A DNA stretch of 64,000 bases from Nelumbo lutea (GCA_022828595.1 JAKGHH010000003.1:104059583-104123582); one strand, 5' to 3'; numbered from the stretch's first letter, positions 12,059-24,140 are shown. A program made the numbers and translations. Notes: generated from the letters alone by a model not told the origin.

Positions 12059-12627
12059 AGGTTCTAACTTCTAAGAACGTATAGTAACTTGTAGTTCTTT
12101 TTACCATCGTTCTCCTCTTTTATTTGCTTCCTTTCCTTTGATATCTATTCTTCCCTACCCACTAAAAAAAACCTTGGTTCTTTCTAGTGATGGCAATAAA
12201 AGATCAAGTTGTCAATTTGCCAGCAGGAAGTCCTAGGTGCTTTTCTTTATCATATTTTGTAACTCAGTTATAGATGAGGCTCAGTTAGTACTGTAATTTA
12301 TTTTCATTCTTGTTCAAGTTGTATTCTATTGTAAGAGCATTTGAGTGAAAAAACCAATTTTGATTCTGGGTACACTGAAATGAGGAGATTTATATTGACA
12401 TTAAATGGAATTATTCCGCAATTTAATCACGTACTGTTAGCTCTTGGATTGGATGTTCGAGGCCAGAACTTGATTGAAGAGTATAACTATAAAGAATCAT
12501 CTTAACGAGTCTGTTAGCCTGTCCTTGATTTAAAAGCAGTGTTTTAAAAACCACTCTGGAGGTTGAACTGTTTCTGCCTCTGGGTCCTGAGTCAGTGGTT
12601 CGTTCAATCATCACATATCAATATGCC

Positions 12628-12674
<47 letters not shown>
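12628..12674. repeat. Compound (CT)n(CA)n microsatellite
   Basis: Run of CT followed directly by a run of CA. Confidence 0.92.
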
Positions 12675-13203
12675 CCCACCCCACCGCACTGCACACTGTA
12701 ATGGCTTATTGGGACAGTGTTGGAGAATTTGTTGGGAGCAGATATATATCAATTAAATAATGCTTAACCAAAAAAGTTAAATAACGTATAATAATATTTT
12801 AAATGCATATATTTGGTTTGTATTAGGTCTAATTTAAAATTTTTATTTCAGTTTTTAATTTTTTACAAATGAAAAGATGAAAAAAATAGTCGAAGGCAGA
12901 AATCGTTACTTCTCATTTACAGAAATCAAAGTCCGAGGTCATTACCTCTATCGCAGCACAGAATCGTTCTCTACTCTCTCAAACTCTCTTGAAGAGGGCT
13001 TTTCACTTTTGAGAAAAATAATCGAAATCGATGTAATGGGTATGCCCCTACTTACTTTGACCGACGATGAGAGCAAAATTTTCTTTGGTTTTGAAGAAGC
13101 AATATTTTCACTTATTTTCGATGCAAATTCTAGTCCATACACATTTTTGCATAAAGAATTGATGTATTTTTTAACCCTTACCAAACAAATGCAAGTCTGA
13201 ACC

Positions 13204-13239
13204 GGAGTGCAAGCATTTGCACTCCAACCAAACGCAGCC
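13204..13239. other. Orphan MITE right end with perfect hairpin
   Basis: GGAGTGCAA at 13204-13212 pairs perfectly with TTGCACTCC at 13217-13225 across a 4-nt loop. The following CCAACCAAACGCAGCC, then TAA, looks like the right terminus of a PIF/Harbinger-type MITE. I could not find the matching left end. Confidence 0.45.
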
Positions 13240-13614
13240 TAAATGACAAAACATGAATTGTAAATAACAATATATGTGTATATATTCGAATGTACAATTA
13301 ATCACATGCATTTAGATGCTTTAACAATCTTTACACAAACGTTAGCTAAAAAAAAAAATCTTTAGGCAAACAAAAAGTTTCTGAAAACAGACCTGATATT
13401 CTATAGAACCGGTGTCTTTTTTTATATCTTTTCTATCTCAATGCCACACAAAAGCTACGATTAAGAGTGAGAAGAATATAGAATGACTACCTAAGCTGAT
13501 GGAATATACTAAATAAGTTTACTTTAAAAAGAAAAATTTATTAGATCTATTTTCTAATGATTTATTTTTCTGAAACACATTTGAATAGCCTTCATTTATA
13601 TTTTTGTTGAGGAA

Positions 13615-14239
13615 TGTTGTCGCACGGGTTGGACGAGGGCAATAAGGTAAATTCATTCTTTAGGATTCGAGTGCTAGCTGAGGACCTCAGGGCCTCGGAA
13701 GAGGTTGACCAAAGCCAAGGACAACAAACCGAGGTGAAGTACTCCTTCCGAGGATTATGGTAGCCCGAGGATTGCAAGTCGAGGCAAAGTCCCTAGTAAC
13801 CTGAGATACTACAAGACAGGGAGTGTCAGAAACCTCGGGGTAGATACTCGAGGCAGAGGCTCCGACGCTCAAGTCAGTATGAGATGTAAAGCAGGGGAGA
13901 GTGCAAAAGCGCTCTTGGAGAGAGTCCTCGGATGCACCAGATCTCCTTGAATTAATGCTAGGTAGACAATGTAGGTGTAGGAAGTAAATGAGAGAGTGGT
14001 TTGGAGTTACTCTGTTCGTAGCCCCTTTGAAGGGGCAGCTACCTCTTATTTATACTTGAGTGTGCTGGTGGTAGGTGAAGATGAACGCCTCGGATGAGAG
14101 CCGTGCGAGGTCAGGCTACAGGCCCTAGCGGTATACTAGATAGTTATGTGATTGGCTCCGTACGGAGGTAGCAGGGCTCCCTCCTACTGTGGCTGACGTT
14201 AGTAGGCGTTAGTGGGCTGGGCCAAGCTAACCCACATCA
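13615..14239 (-). repeat. 3' LTR of Tat element
   Basis: Begins TGTTGTCGCACGGGTTGG and ends CTAACCCACATCA on the + strand, 625 bp. It matches the 23298 copy along its whole length. A TATA box (TATAAAT on the - strand) lies at 14048-14054. Confidence 0.95.
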
Positions 14240-14260
14240 CTTGCCCCCCACTCCCGAGAC
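14240..14260 (-). other. Polypurine tract of Tat element
   Basis: Read on the - strand, GGGAGTGGGGGGCAAG abuts the 3' LTR, the expected site of plus-strand priming. It confirms the - orientation. Confidence 0.8.
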
Positions 14261-14624
14261 CGAGGTGAAGCCACGATTTTCGCCCGTAATAAGGGTAACA
14301 ATCGAAGTAAGGCTTTGGCTTCGGTCACTGGGAGTAGTGGCCGTTATGCCTTTGGATTCATCAATAGAGGGATGTCATGCAGTGGCATCGTCTTCGTTGT
14401 TCACGATGCCACTCTTCGGTTCAGAAGTGCGAGCGGTGTGGATGCCTTGGCTTGGCGGGGGTGTCCCGTATCCCACACGGGTAGGTCATGTTAGCGGGGC
14501 TACCGTGCAGGGGACAACCATCCTAGGAGTCCAGTGTTTTCCGAGTTGAACGGTTCGCCTGGTGGTCCGTGATGAACGGGCCTTTCGGTTTGCTCGACGG
14601 GTTACCATGGGTGATCTTCGCGGT

Positions 14625-14805
14625 CCACCCGACGTCGTTTTGCCTTCCGAGGGCATGCACTAGGAGGTGCGATGAGACTGGTTAGCAGGAGCGGGGGGCT
14701 TCCGCATCCGTTGGATCTACGTTGATCTGAACCGTTGCTTTGGGCATCGTTTTGTCTTCCGAGGGCCTGCGCTAGAGGGCTCCCGCATCCATTGGATTTA
14801 GAGAA
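14625..14805. repeat. Degenerate two-copy repeat in Tat 3' region
   Basis: TCGTTTTGCCTTCCGAGGGC at about 14634 recurs with changes at about 14748, and CCGCATCCGTTGGAT recurs as CCGCATCCATTGGAT. It lies just upstream of the TATA-like box of the antisense ORF. Confidence 0.6.
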
Positions 14806-14825
14806 ATCCAGGCCGTTCATTTTCC

Positions 14826-14833
14826 TTTAAAAG
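14826..14833 (+). promoter_or_regulatory. TATA-like box upstream of antisense ORF
   Basis: TTTAAAAG lies 36 bp before the first in-frame ATG at 14862. It is on the strand opposite to gag-pol, so it would drive the antisense ORF independently of the LTR. Suggested by position and sequence only. Confidence 0.45.
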
Positions 14834-14861
14834 GGGCCCTAGCAGTGATTTTCATCTCCAT

Positions 14862-16912
14862 TTGAGCTTAGACGCCCTTGCTCTCGAGCGAACGCAACTC
14901 CCCAACTCTCAATTCTCCAGAACTTTTTTACTTCTTCTCTTCTTCTGGACATTTCACCCTCTTTTAGGTAATCTTAACATGTCATTTTTAGACTCTGGTC
15001 ACGAGTGCAGTGAACTCCCGAACGTCTCAGGAGGGAGCTCTCCTACAACCCCCTCTCCCTTGTCTTCTCTAGGTTCTTTAGTTGTAGCCCCCCTTCAACG
15101 GGAGGTGGCCGTTTTGAGGGAGAGGTTATCCTCGGGGGGTGTCGAAAGCAGTCACTGGGGAAATGACTCTCCCCATGAAAGCGCTACCTCAGCATCATCG
15201 AGGGAGCCTGAGGGATCTCCTCTCTTCGAGGATGATGCCATGGAACTCGTTGCCGGACCAGTAGAAGGGAGTGCTGCCCGAAGGGTGCCTAATGCTGGAG
15301 TCCCACGTTCGGAGTTTGACAGCTCCTTAGATGTGTGCCAAGTCAAATCCTTGGTGAAGAGGTTCCATATTCCCCGATCTTACAGCCTGAGGGGTCCCTG
15401 ACATGGGCGATAGGCTGTGGACCCCTGAGGAGGGGGAAATCTGTATCTACTAGCATTTTTTAGAGTTTGGCCTTAGGTTTCCCCTCCCAACCTTGATCTC
15501 CGAGCTGTTGGAGTGGTACAACATCACTGTTAGTTAGCTCATACCCAACGCCCTCTGAAACATCGTGGCGATGATGGTGTGGACTCGGCTCAGAGGCGTG
15601 GAGCTAACGTTGAAACTGTTCTGTGCCATGTTCGTGCCGAGGAAGCATGCTTCCGAGGCCAACATGTATTACTTCCATCCGAGAGAGGGAAGCTAGTGCA
15701 CAACCCCTCGTCCATTCATGGGTGGAAGGATAAGTTCTTCTACGTCTCCTGCCCCGAGGGCTGGCGCTTTAGGTCCGACTGGGGGGAGGCTTGCGTCATC
15801 ATCGAGAGATGTCCCCCACCACTCCGAGACGAAGAGGCTGCAGCAGTAGCTCACTTGCTTGTGATGGGAACATTCCAAACGAAGCCGTTGGTGGAGGAGG
15901 TCCCCCTAGTCTTCGCTAGGATTAGCCCAGCCCCCCTCGGTAGGAGAGGCTCTGTGGTTAGTGCGTCTTCGACGTTCTTTTCTTTTTCACTAATGTGCTA
16001 ACTGCTTTCCTTTGTTGTTTCGCAGAAGTGCCAATGGACGCCAATGAACGCTTGTTGGCGAAGGCCTGGGCAAAGCAGGCTGGGAAGAAGGCCAAATGAC
16101 AAATGCCGAAGAGGCCTGACGATGAAGCTGCCCCTGCCCCGGTGAAGGGGGGAGATTCGCAGGTACCTGCCAAGGGGAAGCAGTCAGTGGTGGCACCGAA
16201 GAGGATGGTGGAGGTGTCGAAGAAGCCCACCACCGGGGGAGAGGCACCAAAGAAGCCCACCACCAGGGAGGAGCCCTCACGGAAGCTTGCCAACACGGAT
16301 AGGCTGGCCGAGGAGGTGGTGCAGAGGTCCGTGCCTGGGGAGCACCCATTCGGGCCTTCGTTAGCCCCTCCATCAGTACAAGGTGCCTCCGAGAGAACCG
16401 AAGGGGCTGGTAAGACTTTCTGCCCCCAATGGCAGCTCCGAGATGGGAACTCCATCTATGACGAGGGGGTCAGTCAGGAGCTAGTTAGCGGATCCATCTT
16501 GCTGAGGGATTGCTACCGCCTTCTGCAAAGTGACCCCAAGTCTATTTACGATGAGGGCATGTACCATTTGGCCGAGGTAAGACGTTCTTCAATATTTCAT
16601 CATGTATATGTTTTTATTTTTTATTTTCGCTGATCGGTTTTGTGGAAGACTTGTCTACACTTTGTCGGTTTGGGGGACCGAACAAGGTTGGCCATGGGTC
16701 GCGCTGACAAGGCCAAGAAGGAGAAGAAGGCCACGGAGGAGAACCTCCAGAGGGAAAGGGAGAAGCTCCAGAAGGCAACGGCTAAGGCAGTGGAGGTGTA
16801 TAAGAAGTCTTCTGACTACCTGGATGCATTGGCGGAGTATGCTTCATCATCCTACCTCATCGGTATTGAAGATACCAAGAAGGCACTCCTACTGGTGCTG
16901 CCTGATTTTTAA
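14862..16912 (+). pseudogene. Antisense extra ORF of Tat element (gypsy-type transposon domain), broken
   Basis: Encoded opposite to gag-pol, between integrase and the 3' LTR. Possible starts are ATG at 14862 or the in-frame ATG at 14979 (MSFLDSGHECSE). A Ser/Pro-rich N-terminus (to 15401) is followed by text typical of the plant 'putative gypsy type transposon' domain (PF04195): LISELLEWYNITVS, MMVWTRLRGVELTLK, MYYFHPREG, then after a frameshift SIHGWKDKFFYVSCPEGW. Likely introns: GTAGGAGAGG at about 15940 to TTTCGCAG at 16024, and GTAAGACG near 16577. The C-terminus (16640-16912) is a Lys/Glu coiled coil ending SSYLIGIEDTKKALLLVLPDF. Stops near 15400, 15536, 15558 and 16099 and the frameshift near 15690 kill it. 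The function of such ORFs is unknown. Confidence 0.75.
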
Positions 16913-17653
16913 TGTCAAGGGATTGCAAGTGATCCCTGACGAGGCGTAGGCATAGACTTCCCCCCTTCTTTTTTGTTCTATTGTTGTAATACTTGCCATC
17001 TGTTTTGTTGTTTTTTTTAAGGCAATACAAAATTTTGTAAAGGTTGTACAAGACCAACACTGAATAGTGAATGAAACCATTTTTTTGTGTATATTGCGTT
17101 TTGTGTATATTGTGTTTTGTGCATGTTGTCTCTTCCCTTTTCGCTTTTTCTTCTTCTTTTTTTTTTGTGAGAGATCCTTGCCCCTCCGAAAGATTGAAAT
17201 CACGATACACAAGGCACACACGATCCAGTCGTAGTATTTATTTATTTGCACGCTCGTCTTAGCTTGTCGGGATATTGGGAGCCAAGGTGGGGGCTCGCCT
17301 GGCTTCCAAATCCCGTGCTATCCTAGGCAAGGCCGAAGAGGCTTGGCACCCTGGCTGAGGTCTAGGGCCAAGGTATACCGTCGAGGTACTTGGGTGGATG
17401 AAGAGCCACGGCGGAGTAGCACCATCGGGGTGCAGCTCCATCGGGGTGCAGCTCCCCTGACTCATTCTTACCAAGTGTTCTCTCAGGGGTGGCCGAGGCA
17501 TCCCACCGGCAAAGCCGAGGGCTCTGTCTCATTATTTTCTTTGCGCTAAGTGTAGATAGCCGAGGGGGTCACCACGCTCCTAGGTGACGAGGTGAAGTGA
17601 AGAGGAACTTTGCTTCATCCATTCATTCATTACCTTTATAAAAAAAATTACAT
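16913..17653. other. Tat element spacer between integrase and antisense ORF
   Basis: T-rich DNA around 17080-17170 and a G/C-rich stretch after 17260. The ORFs here on both strands are low-complexity or unassigned. I see no gene. Confidence 0.5.
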
Positions 17654-20600
17654 TCATCTATAGTACATCCGGAGGTCCTCCGAGTTCCACATCCAAGGGA
17701 CGGGTCTTCCATCTAGGCTTTCTAACTGAAATGTGCCAGGGCCGAGAGCTTGTTTAATCCAGTAGGGGCCTTCCCAATTGGGGTCCAGCTTTCCTACTCC
17801 AGGTTCGGGAACCATGACCTTCCTGAGGACAAGGTCTCATTCTCTGTAGTGCCTTTCTTTCACTCTAGAGTTGTAGTAGCGGGCCACTCGCTACTGATAG
17901 GCGGTCATCCTAATTTGTGCTTGTTCTCGGGTTTCTTCCAGCAGGTCTAAGTTTGCTCTGAGCGCTTCGTCATTCTCGGCCTCTATATACCCTTGGATCC
18001 AAAGCGTTGGTTGGTTAATCTCCGTTGGGATCACTGCTTCTGTGCCGTAAGTCAGGCCGAAAGGGGTTTCTCCCATCATTGTCTGAGGTGTGGTTTGGTA
18101 CACCCAGAGGACACTGTGTAGTTTATCGGTCCACAGGCCTTTAGCTCTATCCAACCTGGTCTTTAGTTCATACAAGATGGTTTTGTTCGTGACCTCGGCC
18201 AGGCCATTCGTCTGGGGTTAGCCCACCGAGGTGTACTGTTGCTTGATGCCGAGGGAGGTGCACCATTCTCGGAATTTAGCATCATCGAACAGTTTTCCGT
18301 TTTTCGTCACCAGCATGTGGGGGAGACCAAAGTGGCAAATAATGTTCTTCCAAAAGAAGTTCTAAATTGCCCGTACAATGATAGTGGCTAGGGGTTCAGC
18401 CTCCACCCATCTAGTGAAGTAATCCACAGCAACGACGGTGTACTTCCTGCCTACCGTTGCTTGAGGGAAGGGGCCAAGGAGGTCCATCCCCCACTTGGCA
18501 AAGGGCCAGAGGCTACTGAGGGCTGAGAGGGTGGTGGATGGTTGATGGCAAAGGTTGGAATGTATCTGACACTGATCACATTTCTGCACCAACTCAGTCG
18601 CATCCTTGTGAAGTGTCAGCCAAAAGTACCCTTGCCTTAATGTTTTTCTGGGCTAGGGTCCAATCGTCGAGGTAATTGCCATAGATGCCTTCGTGAATTT
18701 CCCAGAGCATGTACTCGCCCTCCTCCCTGCGGAGGCATCGGAGGTAAGGCAAAGTGTAGTGTGCTGCCTGTCGTCGGAGTTTTCAGGCTTCGTTCTTGTC
18801 ATTGGGTAGCCTTCCCGTCAATAGGAAGTCGATGATAGGATCCATCCAAGATGGTTCAACCTCTACGGGTAGGCTTTGGATGTCCTCTATAGAGGGTCAG
18901 GCTAATCTTTCCATGCGCATAGTGTGACCGAGGGCCGCATCCGAGGTGCTTGTCAATTTGGAGAGGGCGTCGGTTCAGGAGTTCTCGGCACGCAGGACTT
19001 GCTGCAGAGAGAAGCGTTGGAAGTGGCGGGCTAACTCTAGAACTTTGTCGAGGTATTTAGCCATGCTTTGTTATCTGACCTCGTACTCACCATTGATTTG
19101 ATTCACCACCAGCTACGAGTCGCTGAGGACTTCGACGTGCTTAGAGCCGAGGGCTCGGGCGAGCTACAACCCTGTCAAGAGGGCTTCATACTCGGCTTCA
19201 TTGTTGGATGTAGGGAACTCGAATCTCAGTGCATATTCTATGATGACATCGTCGGGGGTGAGGAGAATGAGGCCTGCTCCACTCCCTTTGACATTGGATT
19301 AACCATCGACAAAAAGTCTCCATGCGGGAGGGGCCCCCTTGGCCGGTCGTGCTTCCTCTGACCCATCTTCGCGAGACCGGACAAGGGGCCTGCTAAAAGT
19401 GCTTTCCGCTACGAAGTCAACCAAGGCTTGTGCTTTGATCGCGGGACTCGACTGGTATTGTATGTCAAACTCCGATAGTTCTATTGCCCACTTAATTAGG
19501 CATCCCGAAGTATTTGGCTTGGGGAGGACGGCTCTAAGGGGCTGATTTTTTAGGACCACTATGGAGTGGGCTTTGAAATACGGCCTGAGCTTTCTGGCCG
19601 AAGTGACAAAGGCGTAAACTAGATTTTTCACTTTGGGGTACCAGGTCTTGGCGTCACTGAGGACCTTGCTGACATAGTATACAGGTCTCTGGGCTTCGTC
19701 ATCTTTCACTAGGACCGAGCTGACGGCCTTGTCTATGACTGATAGGTACAAATACAGGGTTTCCCCTGATACTGACCAAGCGAGGAGCGGGAGTGATGCG
19801 AGGTATAGCTTGAGCTCGTCGAAGGCACATTGGCACTCCTCCGTCCAATAGAAATCTTTCAGCTTCTTGATGGCGTGGAAGAAAGGAAGACAACGGTCTG
19901 CCAACTTCGACATGAAACGGTTGAGAGCGACTATCCTACCGGTGAGTCTTTGAGTCTCCTTTACTGACGAAGGGGGTGCCATATCTAGTATGGCTTGTAC
20001 CTTGCTTGTGTTGGCTTCAATGCCCCTTTGAGTGACGACAAAGCCTAAGAATTTCCTCGAGGTAACCTCGAAGACACACTTGCTCGAGTTGACCTTCATG
20101 TTGAATTTACGTAGAGCATCAAAGGTCTCAACCAGGTTTGAGGTGTGAGCTTCGTCCTTCAGGCTCTTCACCACCATGTCGTCCATGTAGGCTTCGACGT
20201 TCCTCCCCATATGATTCTTGAAAATCTTGTTGACAAGACGCTGGTAAGTGGCCCTTGCATTCTAAGGACAAACGGCATTACCTTGTAGCAATACGTGTCA
20301 TGCTTAGTGATGAAAGATGTCATCTCCTCATCGTCGGGGTGCGTATGGATCTGGTTGTACCCGGAGAAGGCATCCATGAAGCTAAGTAGATCATACCCTG
20401 TGGTGGCGTCGATGAGGTGGTCTATCCTCGGCAAAGGAAAATTGTCCTTCAGGCAGGTTTGGCTAAGGTCTGTGAAGTCAATACAAATCCACCATTTCCC
20501 ATTAAATTTCCTTACCAAAACCACATTAGATAGCCAATCGGGGTAATGTACCTCACGGATGAAGCCGGCGTCGAGTAGCTTGTCAACTTCCTCTCCTATA

Positions 20601-21420
20601 GCTTTTCATTGTTTCGGTGCAAAGTTCCTCTTCTTTTGTCGAACTGGCTTAGAGCTCGGGTCCAAGCTCAGCTTGTGAGTAATGACCGAAGTGTCAATTC
20701 CGGGCATGTCAGCGGTGGACCAAGCAAAGACATTGGTGTTAGTTCTAAGGAAACTTACCAGTTCAGATAGGTGTTCAGGGGGAGGTTGGACCCAACGTGG
20801 ACTATCCTTTCTGGGGTTGACTCATCCAGGAGAACCGAGATGAGGTCCTCGGCTTGTTGGCCTCGGCTCGCTAGTTCTTCCCCGGGGTCGAGGCCTTCCA
20901 GCGATAAGGCCTCCTTATTCTTTCCTTTTAGCGTCGCCACATAGCATTGGGAGGCGATCTGTTGGTTCCCACGAATGACTCTGGCGCCATGCTCGGTGGG
21001 AAACTTAAGGGTCAGGTGATAAGAGGACATGGCTGCCCCTAGTGCATGAAGGGTTGGTCTTCCCATTATCGCGTTGTAGGGAGAGGCAACCTTCACCGCT
21101 AGGAACTCATGCATCCAAGTCACTTGGTGTGGCGTTGTCCCTTCCGTGATGGATAGGGTCGTCTTTCCTTTTGGCCTGGTGACACTGCCGGAGAAGCCAA
21201 CGAGGGAAGCGTTAGCTGGCTGGAGTCGCTATAGCGCGAGCTTCATTCTCTCATAAGTGTTGTAAAAAATGATACCGACTAAAGAGCCACTATCCACCAA
21301 GATCTTCTTCACCATAAAATTGGAGATGATGGTTGTGACCATGAGGGCATCGTCGTGGGGGACAGTAACCCCCTCTAAGTCCTCGTCGGTGAAGATGAGG
21401 ACATGTGGACAACTTGGCAT
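17654..21420 (-). pseudogene. Tat element pol (protease, RT, RNase H, integrase), broken
   Basis: In - strand order: protease with the active-site motif in ILVDSGSL (about 21275) and YNAIMGRPTLH; reverse transcriptase with FMDAFSGYNQI and, after a frameshift near 20260, the catalytic box AYMDDMVVKS (about 20180); RNase H beginning RLFVDG, then a TAA at 19301 where a Ser codon is expected, then SNVKGSGAGLILL; integrase with Cys-rich VQKCDQCQIHSN, first Asp in WGMDLLGPFP, and LAEVTNKTIL holding the Glu. The second integrase Asp is replaced (VTKNGK instead of the usual DNG), and there is a stop after TIIVRAI. The C-terminal domain (DPNWEGPYWI, LESLDGRPV) ends at 17654. The protein cannot be made from this copy. 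Confidence 0.88.
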
Positions 21421-21758
21421 TTGTGGAGTATCCGGGTACTTTTCTTATTCGTGGCAGGCTCCCGAATGTTGAGCTGTCTGGCGTAGGCTTTTTGAGCCGA
21501 GGCCGAGGCTCCACCCGAGGCCATGCTCCCGACGATGACGTCGATGATGCCTGCCACTTGTTGGTGATGCTGCTACTGTTGGGATGACGAGGCGTTGGCC
21601 TCTCCTCCGATGAACTACTTGAGGTGTCCTCGGCGAATGAGGGACTCTATTTCATTCTCTAGATCGTAGCAGTCCTCGGTGTCGTGCCCGGTGCTGCGGT
21701 GGTGCTTGCAATACTTTGTAGGGTTCCCCGTCTTGGGGTTCTACTTCAACTTCGTCGG

Positions 21759-23107
21759 TCACTTCACAAACTTCTCTTCCCCTATCTGCATCAGTATCTG
21801 GGTGTGGGTGAAGTTGAGTGGCGTGTAGTCCTTGTAGGCCAAGGTCGTAGCTGGCGGCTTCTTGTTATCTTTGCTGCCATTGTTGCTAGGGTGGCGCTGG
21901 TCTCCACCTTTCCTCTTCTTCTCCGGGGGCCTGTTGTGGCTCTTGGTTGCCCTTTCTTGGTTGTCCTCAGTCGAAGCCTCTTCGGTCGTGATGTATTTTT
22001 GGGCCTTTTTGAGGAATTCGAGTTTAGTCTTCGACGGGGTCTTAGCAACCGAGCACTTGAGAGTCAAGCCGGGGCGGAGTCCGTTGATGGCTGCATGTAT
22101 GGAGACCATAGGGTCGAGGTCTCGAACTTCGAGCTCTTCTTTCTTAAAGCGATCGATGTAAGACCACAGGCTTTCACCCGACTCCTGTTTGAGTGACATC
22201 AGAGAGACTACGCTCTTTTGGCATCGTCTACTATTGATGAGACGGGCGAGGAACAAGGTTGTAAATTGCTCCCATTAGCTGATTGATCGAGGAGGAAGGC
22301 TGGAGAACCAGCGGCAAGCGGCCCCCCTGAAGGTAGCCTGGAAGGTCCAGCACTTCAAGGCATCGGAATAGTCATATAGTATCATGAGCGCCCTGAAACC
22401 CTCTAGGTGGTCATCGAGGTCAGTGCTTCCATCGTACGCCTCTAGTGTGGGAGCCTTAATGTGTGGGGGGAGAGGCTCCGAGATGATTTCCGGGGTGAAT
22501 GCGTCCATGCATTCAGCGGAGTTACTGTGACTGGTTGAGGTGCCGGATCGACTCTCTTTAACTTGGCGAAGCTCGTCCTTGACAGCCCCAATCTCGGCTC
22601 GCAACTCGGCAAGCTCTGGGTCAGCACGAGCATGGACCCTACTTCTGTCTTCGCGGACCCAAGGGGTGTCAACTCGGACTCCCGAATACTCTGAGATAGG
22701 GTAGCGCGCTACTCTGTCGGCGCAACGATCATTAAAAATGTCCCTTAGTTCTGAGACGGGAGGTGGAGTGGGGTGGTGTTGGATCTCACCTCGGGAGTGA
22801 ACTCCAGGGCGGTCAAACTGCCTGCCATCGTCCTGGGGGGCCTCCTGCGACGACAGTGGTGCTGCTCTGAAGATTGATGATTGTCTTCTGATTGAGCGGG
22901 CATGCTCTCCCTTCGGCTAGGAGGACAGATATTCCTTCGTGGTGAATCCAAGAGGTGGTTGTTGCCTGATTTTGACGGTTTGACCAACGGATTACCGTGG
23001 TTGAGGGCCGGTACCTCGATGTTCTCGTGTTGGCCCTGATCCTCTGACATCCCAGCGGGGCGGTCGCCTTGAGAGGGACCTCCTGCTCGGGGGCAGGCTT
23101 CTTCCAT
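21759..23107 (-). pseudogene. Tat element gag, broken
   Basis: Capsid-type retrotransposon gag text: ECMDAFTPEIISEPLPPHIK, LEAYDGSTDLDDHLEGFRAL, CRWFSSLPPRSI, a stop at about 22273, then FLARLINSRRCQKS and LKQESGESLWSYIDRFKKEE. The basic C-terminus (RPPEKKRKGGDQRH) is a nucleic-acid-binding tail. The N-terminal part, from 23107, is in other frames, so at least one frameshift and several stops are present. Confidence 0.82.
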
Positions 23108-23277
23108 TCATTGGGTAACGTGGTCTAAATGATCGAGGATGGACTAAAACTACTTATAGGTAACCAGGTTTGGATTGTTCCTGGCTCTCCTCACCATGAC
23201 CTCCGAGCTTAAAGGGGGTTTGGATCTAGAGTGTTATTATTCTTTATCCTGAAGTGGGGGTTGTCTTAGCAACCACG

Positions 23278-23295
23278 TTCCCACAGATGGCGCCA
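23278..23295 (-). other. Primer-binding site of Tat element
   Basis: On the - strand, TGGCGCCATCTGTGGGAA starts two bases inside the 5' LTR. This is the usual position and form of a tRNA-complementary site in plant gypsy elements. It is not the initiator-Met site used by the copia elements here; I do not assign the tRNA. Confidence 0.75.
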
Positions 23296-23297
23296 AT

Positions 23298-23942
23298 TGT
23301 TGCCGCGCGGGTTGGCCGAGGGCAACAAGGTAAATTCACTCTTCAAGTTCTGAGTGCTAGCCGAGGACCTCGGGGCCTAAGAAGAGGTTGACCGAAGCCG
23401 AGGACAACAAATCGAGGTGAAGTACTTCTTCCGAGGACTATGGTAGCCAAGGACTACAAATCGAGGCGAAGTCCCTGGTTACCTAAGATAATGCAAGACA
23501 GGGAGTGTTAGAGACCTCGGGGCGGATACCCGAGGCAGAGGCTCTGACGCTCAAGTTAGTACGAGGTGTAAAGCTGGGGAGAGTGCAAAGCGCTCCTGGA
23601 GAGAGTTCTCGGATGCACCAGATCTCCCTGAATTAATGTTAGGTAGACAATGTAGGTAGAGGAAGTAAATGAGTGAGTGATGTTGGAGTTACTCTGTTCC
23701 AGCCCCTTTTAAGGGCAATTACCTCTTATTTATACTTGAGCATGCTGGTAGTAGGTGAAGATGAACGCCTCGGATGAGAGCCGTACGAGGTCAGGTTGCA
23801 GGCCCTGGCGGTACGCCAGATAGTTATGTGATTGGCTCCGTAGAGAAGTAGCATGGCTCCCTCCTACTGTGGCTGATGTTAGCAGGCGCTAGTGGCTGGG
23901 CCTCCCAGCCCTATGTGGGCTGGGCCAGGCTAACCCACATCA
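23298..23942 (-). repeat. 5' LTR of Tat element
   Basis: Begins TGTTGCCGCGCGGGTTGG and ends CTAACCCACATCA on the + strand, 645 bp. Confidence 0.95.
23728..23734 (-). promoter_or_regulatory. TATA box in 5' LTR of Tat element
   Basis: TATAAAT on the - strand, followed by AAGAGGTAATTGCCC. It is conserved in the other LTR, and is the likely core promoter for gag-pol. Confidence 0.65.
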
Positions 23943-24140
23943 AGGAACATCCATAATGAAAACGTGTTTTTTTAAAGAAGAAAAATAAATCTTTGAGCGT
24001 AATTGTGCCAAGAATTCAGTACCTAAGGCATAGTTTGAGAAGAGTATAAATATAAATATGTACAAATGAAAAAATGTTACTTAATGCTCTATATAAAGCG
24101 TGGATTATCATAACACAACCGGTAATGAGGGAAGAACTAA

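Larger units (their letters stand above)
12059..13614. other. Intergenic sequence 3' of ACBP
   Basis: Probable 3' UTR and downstream DNA of the ACBP gene, then AT-rich sequence. It holds a CT/AC microsatellite and a 107-codon + strand ORF at 12877-13200 that I cannot assign. That ORF ends next to an orphan transposon-like terminus. I see no other gene. Confidence 0.6.
13615..23942 (-). mobile_element. Full-length Ty3/gypsy retrotransposon, Tat lineage, decayed
   Basis: A 10.3-kb element with two LTRs, a primer-binding site, a polypurine tract and a perfect 5-bp target duplication AGGAA (13610-13614 and 23943-23947). It reads right to left: 5' LTR, gag, protease, reverse transcriptase, RNase H, integrase, then a 3-kb region with an extra ORF on the opposite strand, then 3' LTR. 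A long 3' region with an antisense ORF is known from Tat-type (Retand-like) plant gypsy elements. All coding parts carry stops or frameshifts. By eye the LTRs differ at roughly one base in nine, mostly C/T and G/A changes as expected of methylated DNA, so the insertion is old. Confidence 0.93.

Noticed and set aside
13204..13243. Hairpin followed by CTAA as a Helitron 3' end
   Set aside because: The base after CTAA is A rather than T, and the CCAAACGCAGCC/TAA terminus fits a MITE better.
14241..14549. 102-codon + strand ORF next to the Tat 3' LTR
   Set aside because: It begins in the polypurine tract, is GC-rich by virtue of the element, and shows no domain.
16857..17251. Two 120-codon - strand ORFs with Lys-rich runs
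   Set aside because: They are antisense shadows of T-rich spacer and of the antisense ORF's coiled coil.
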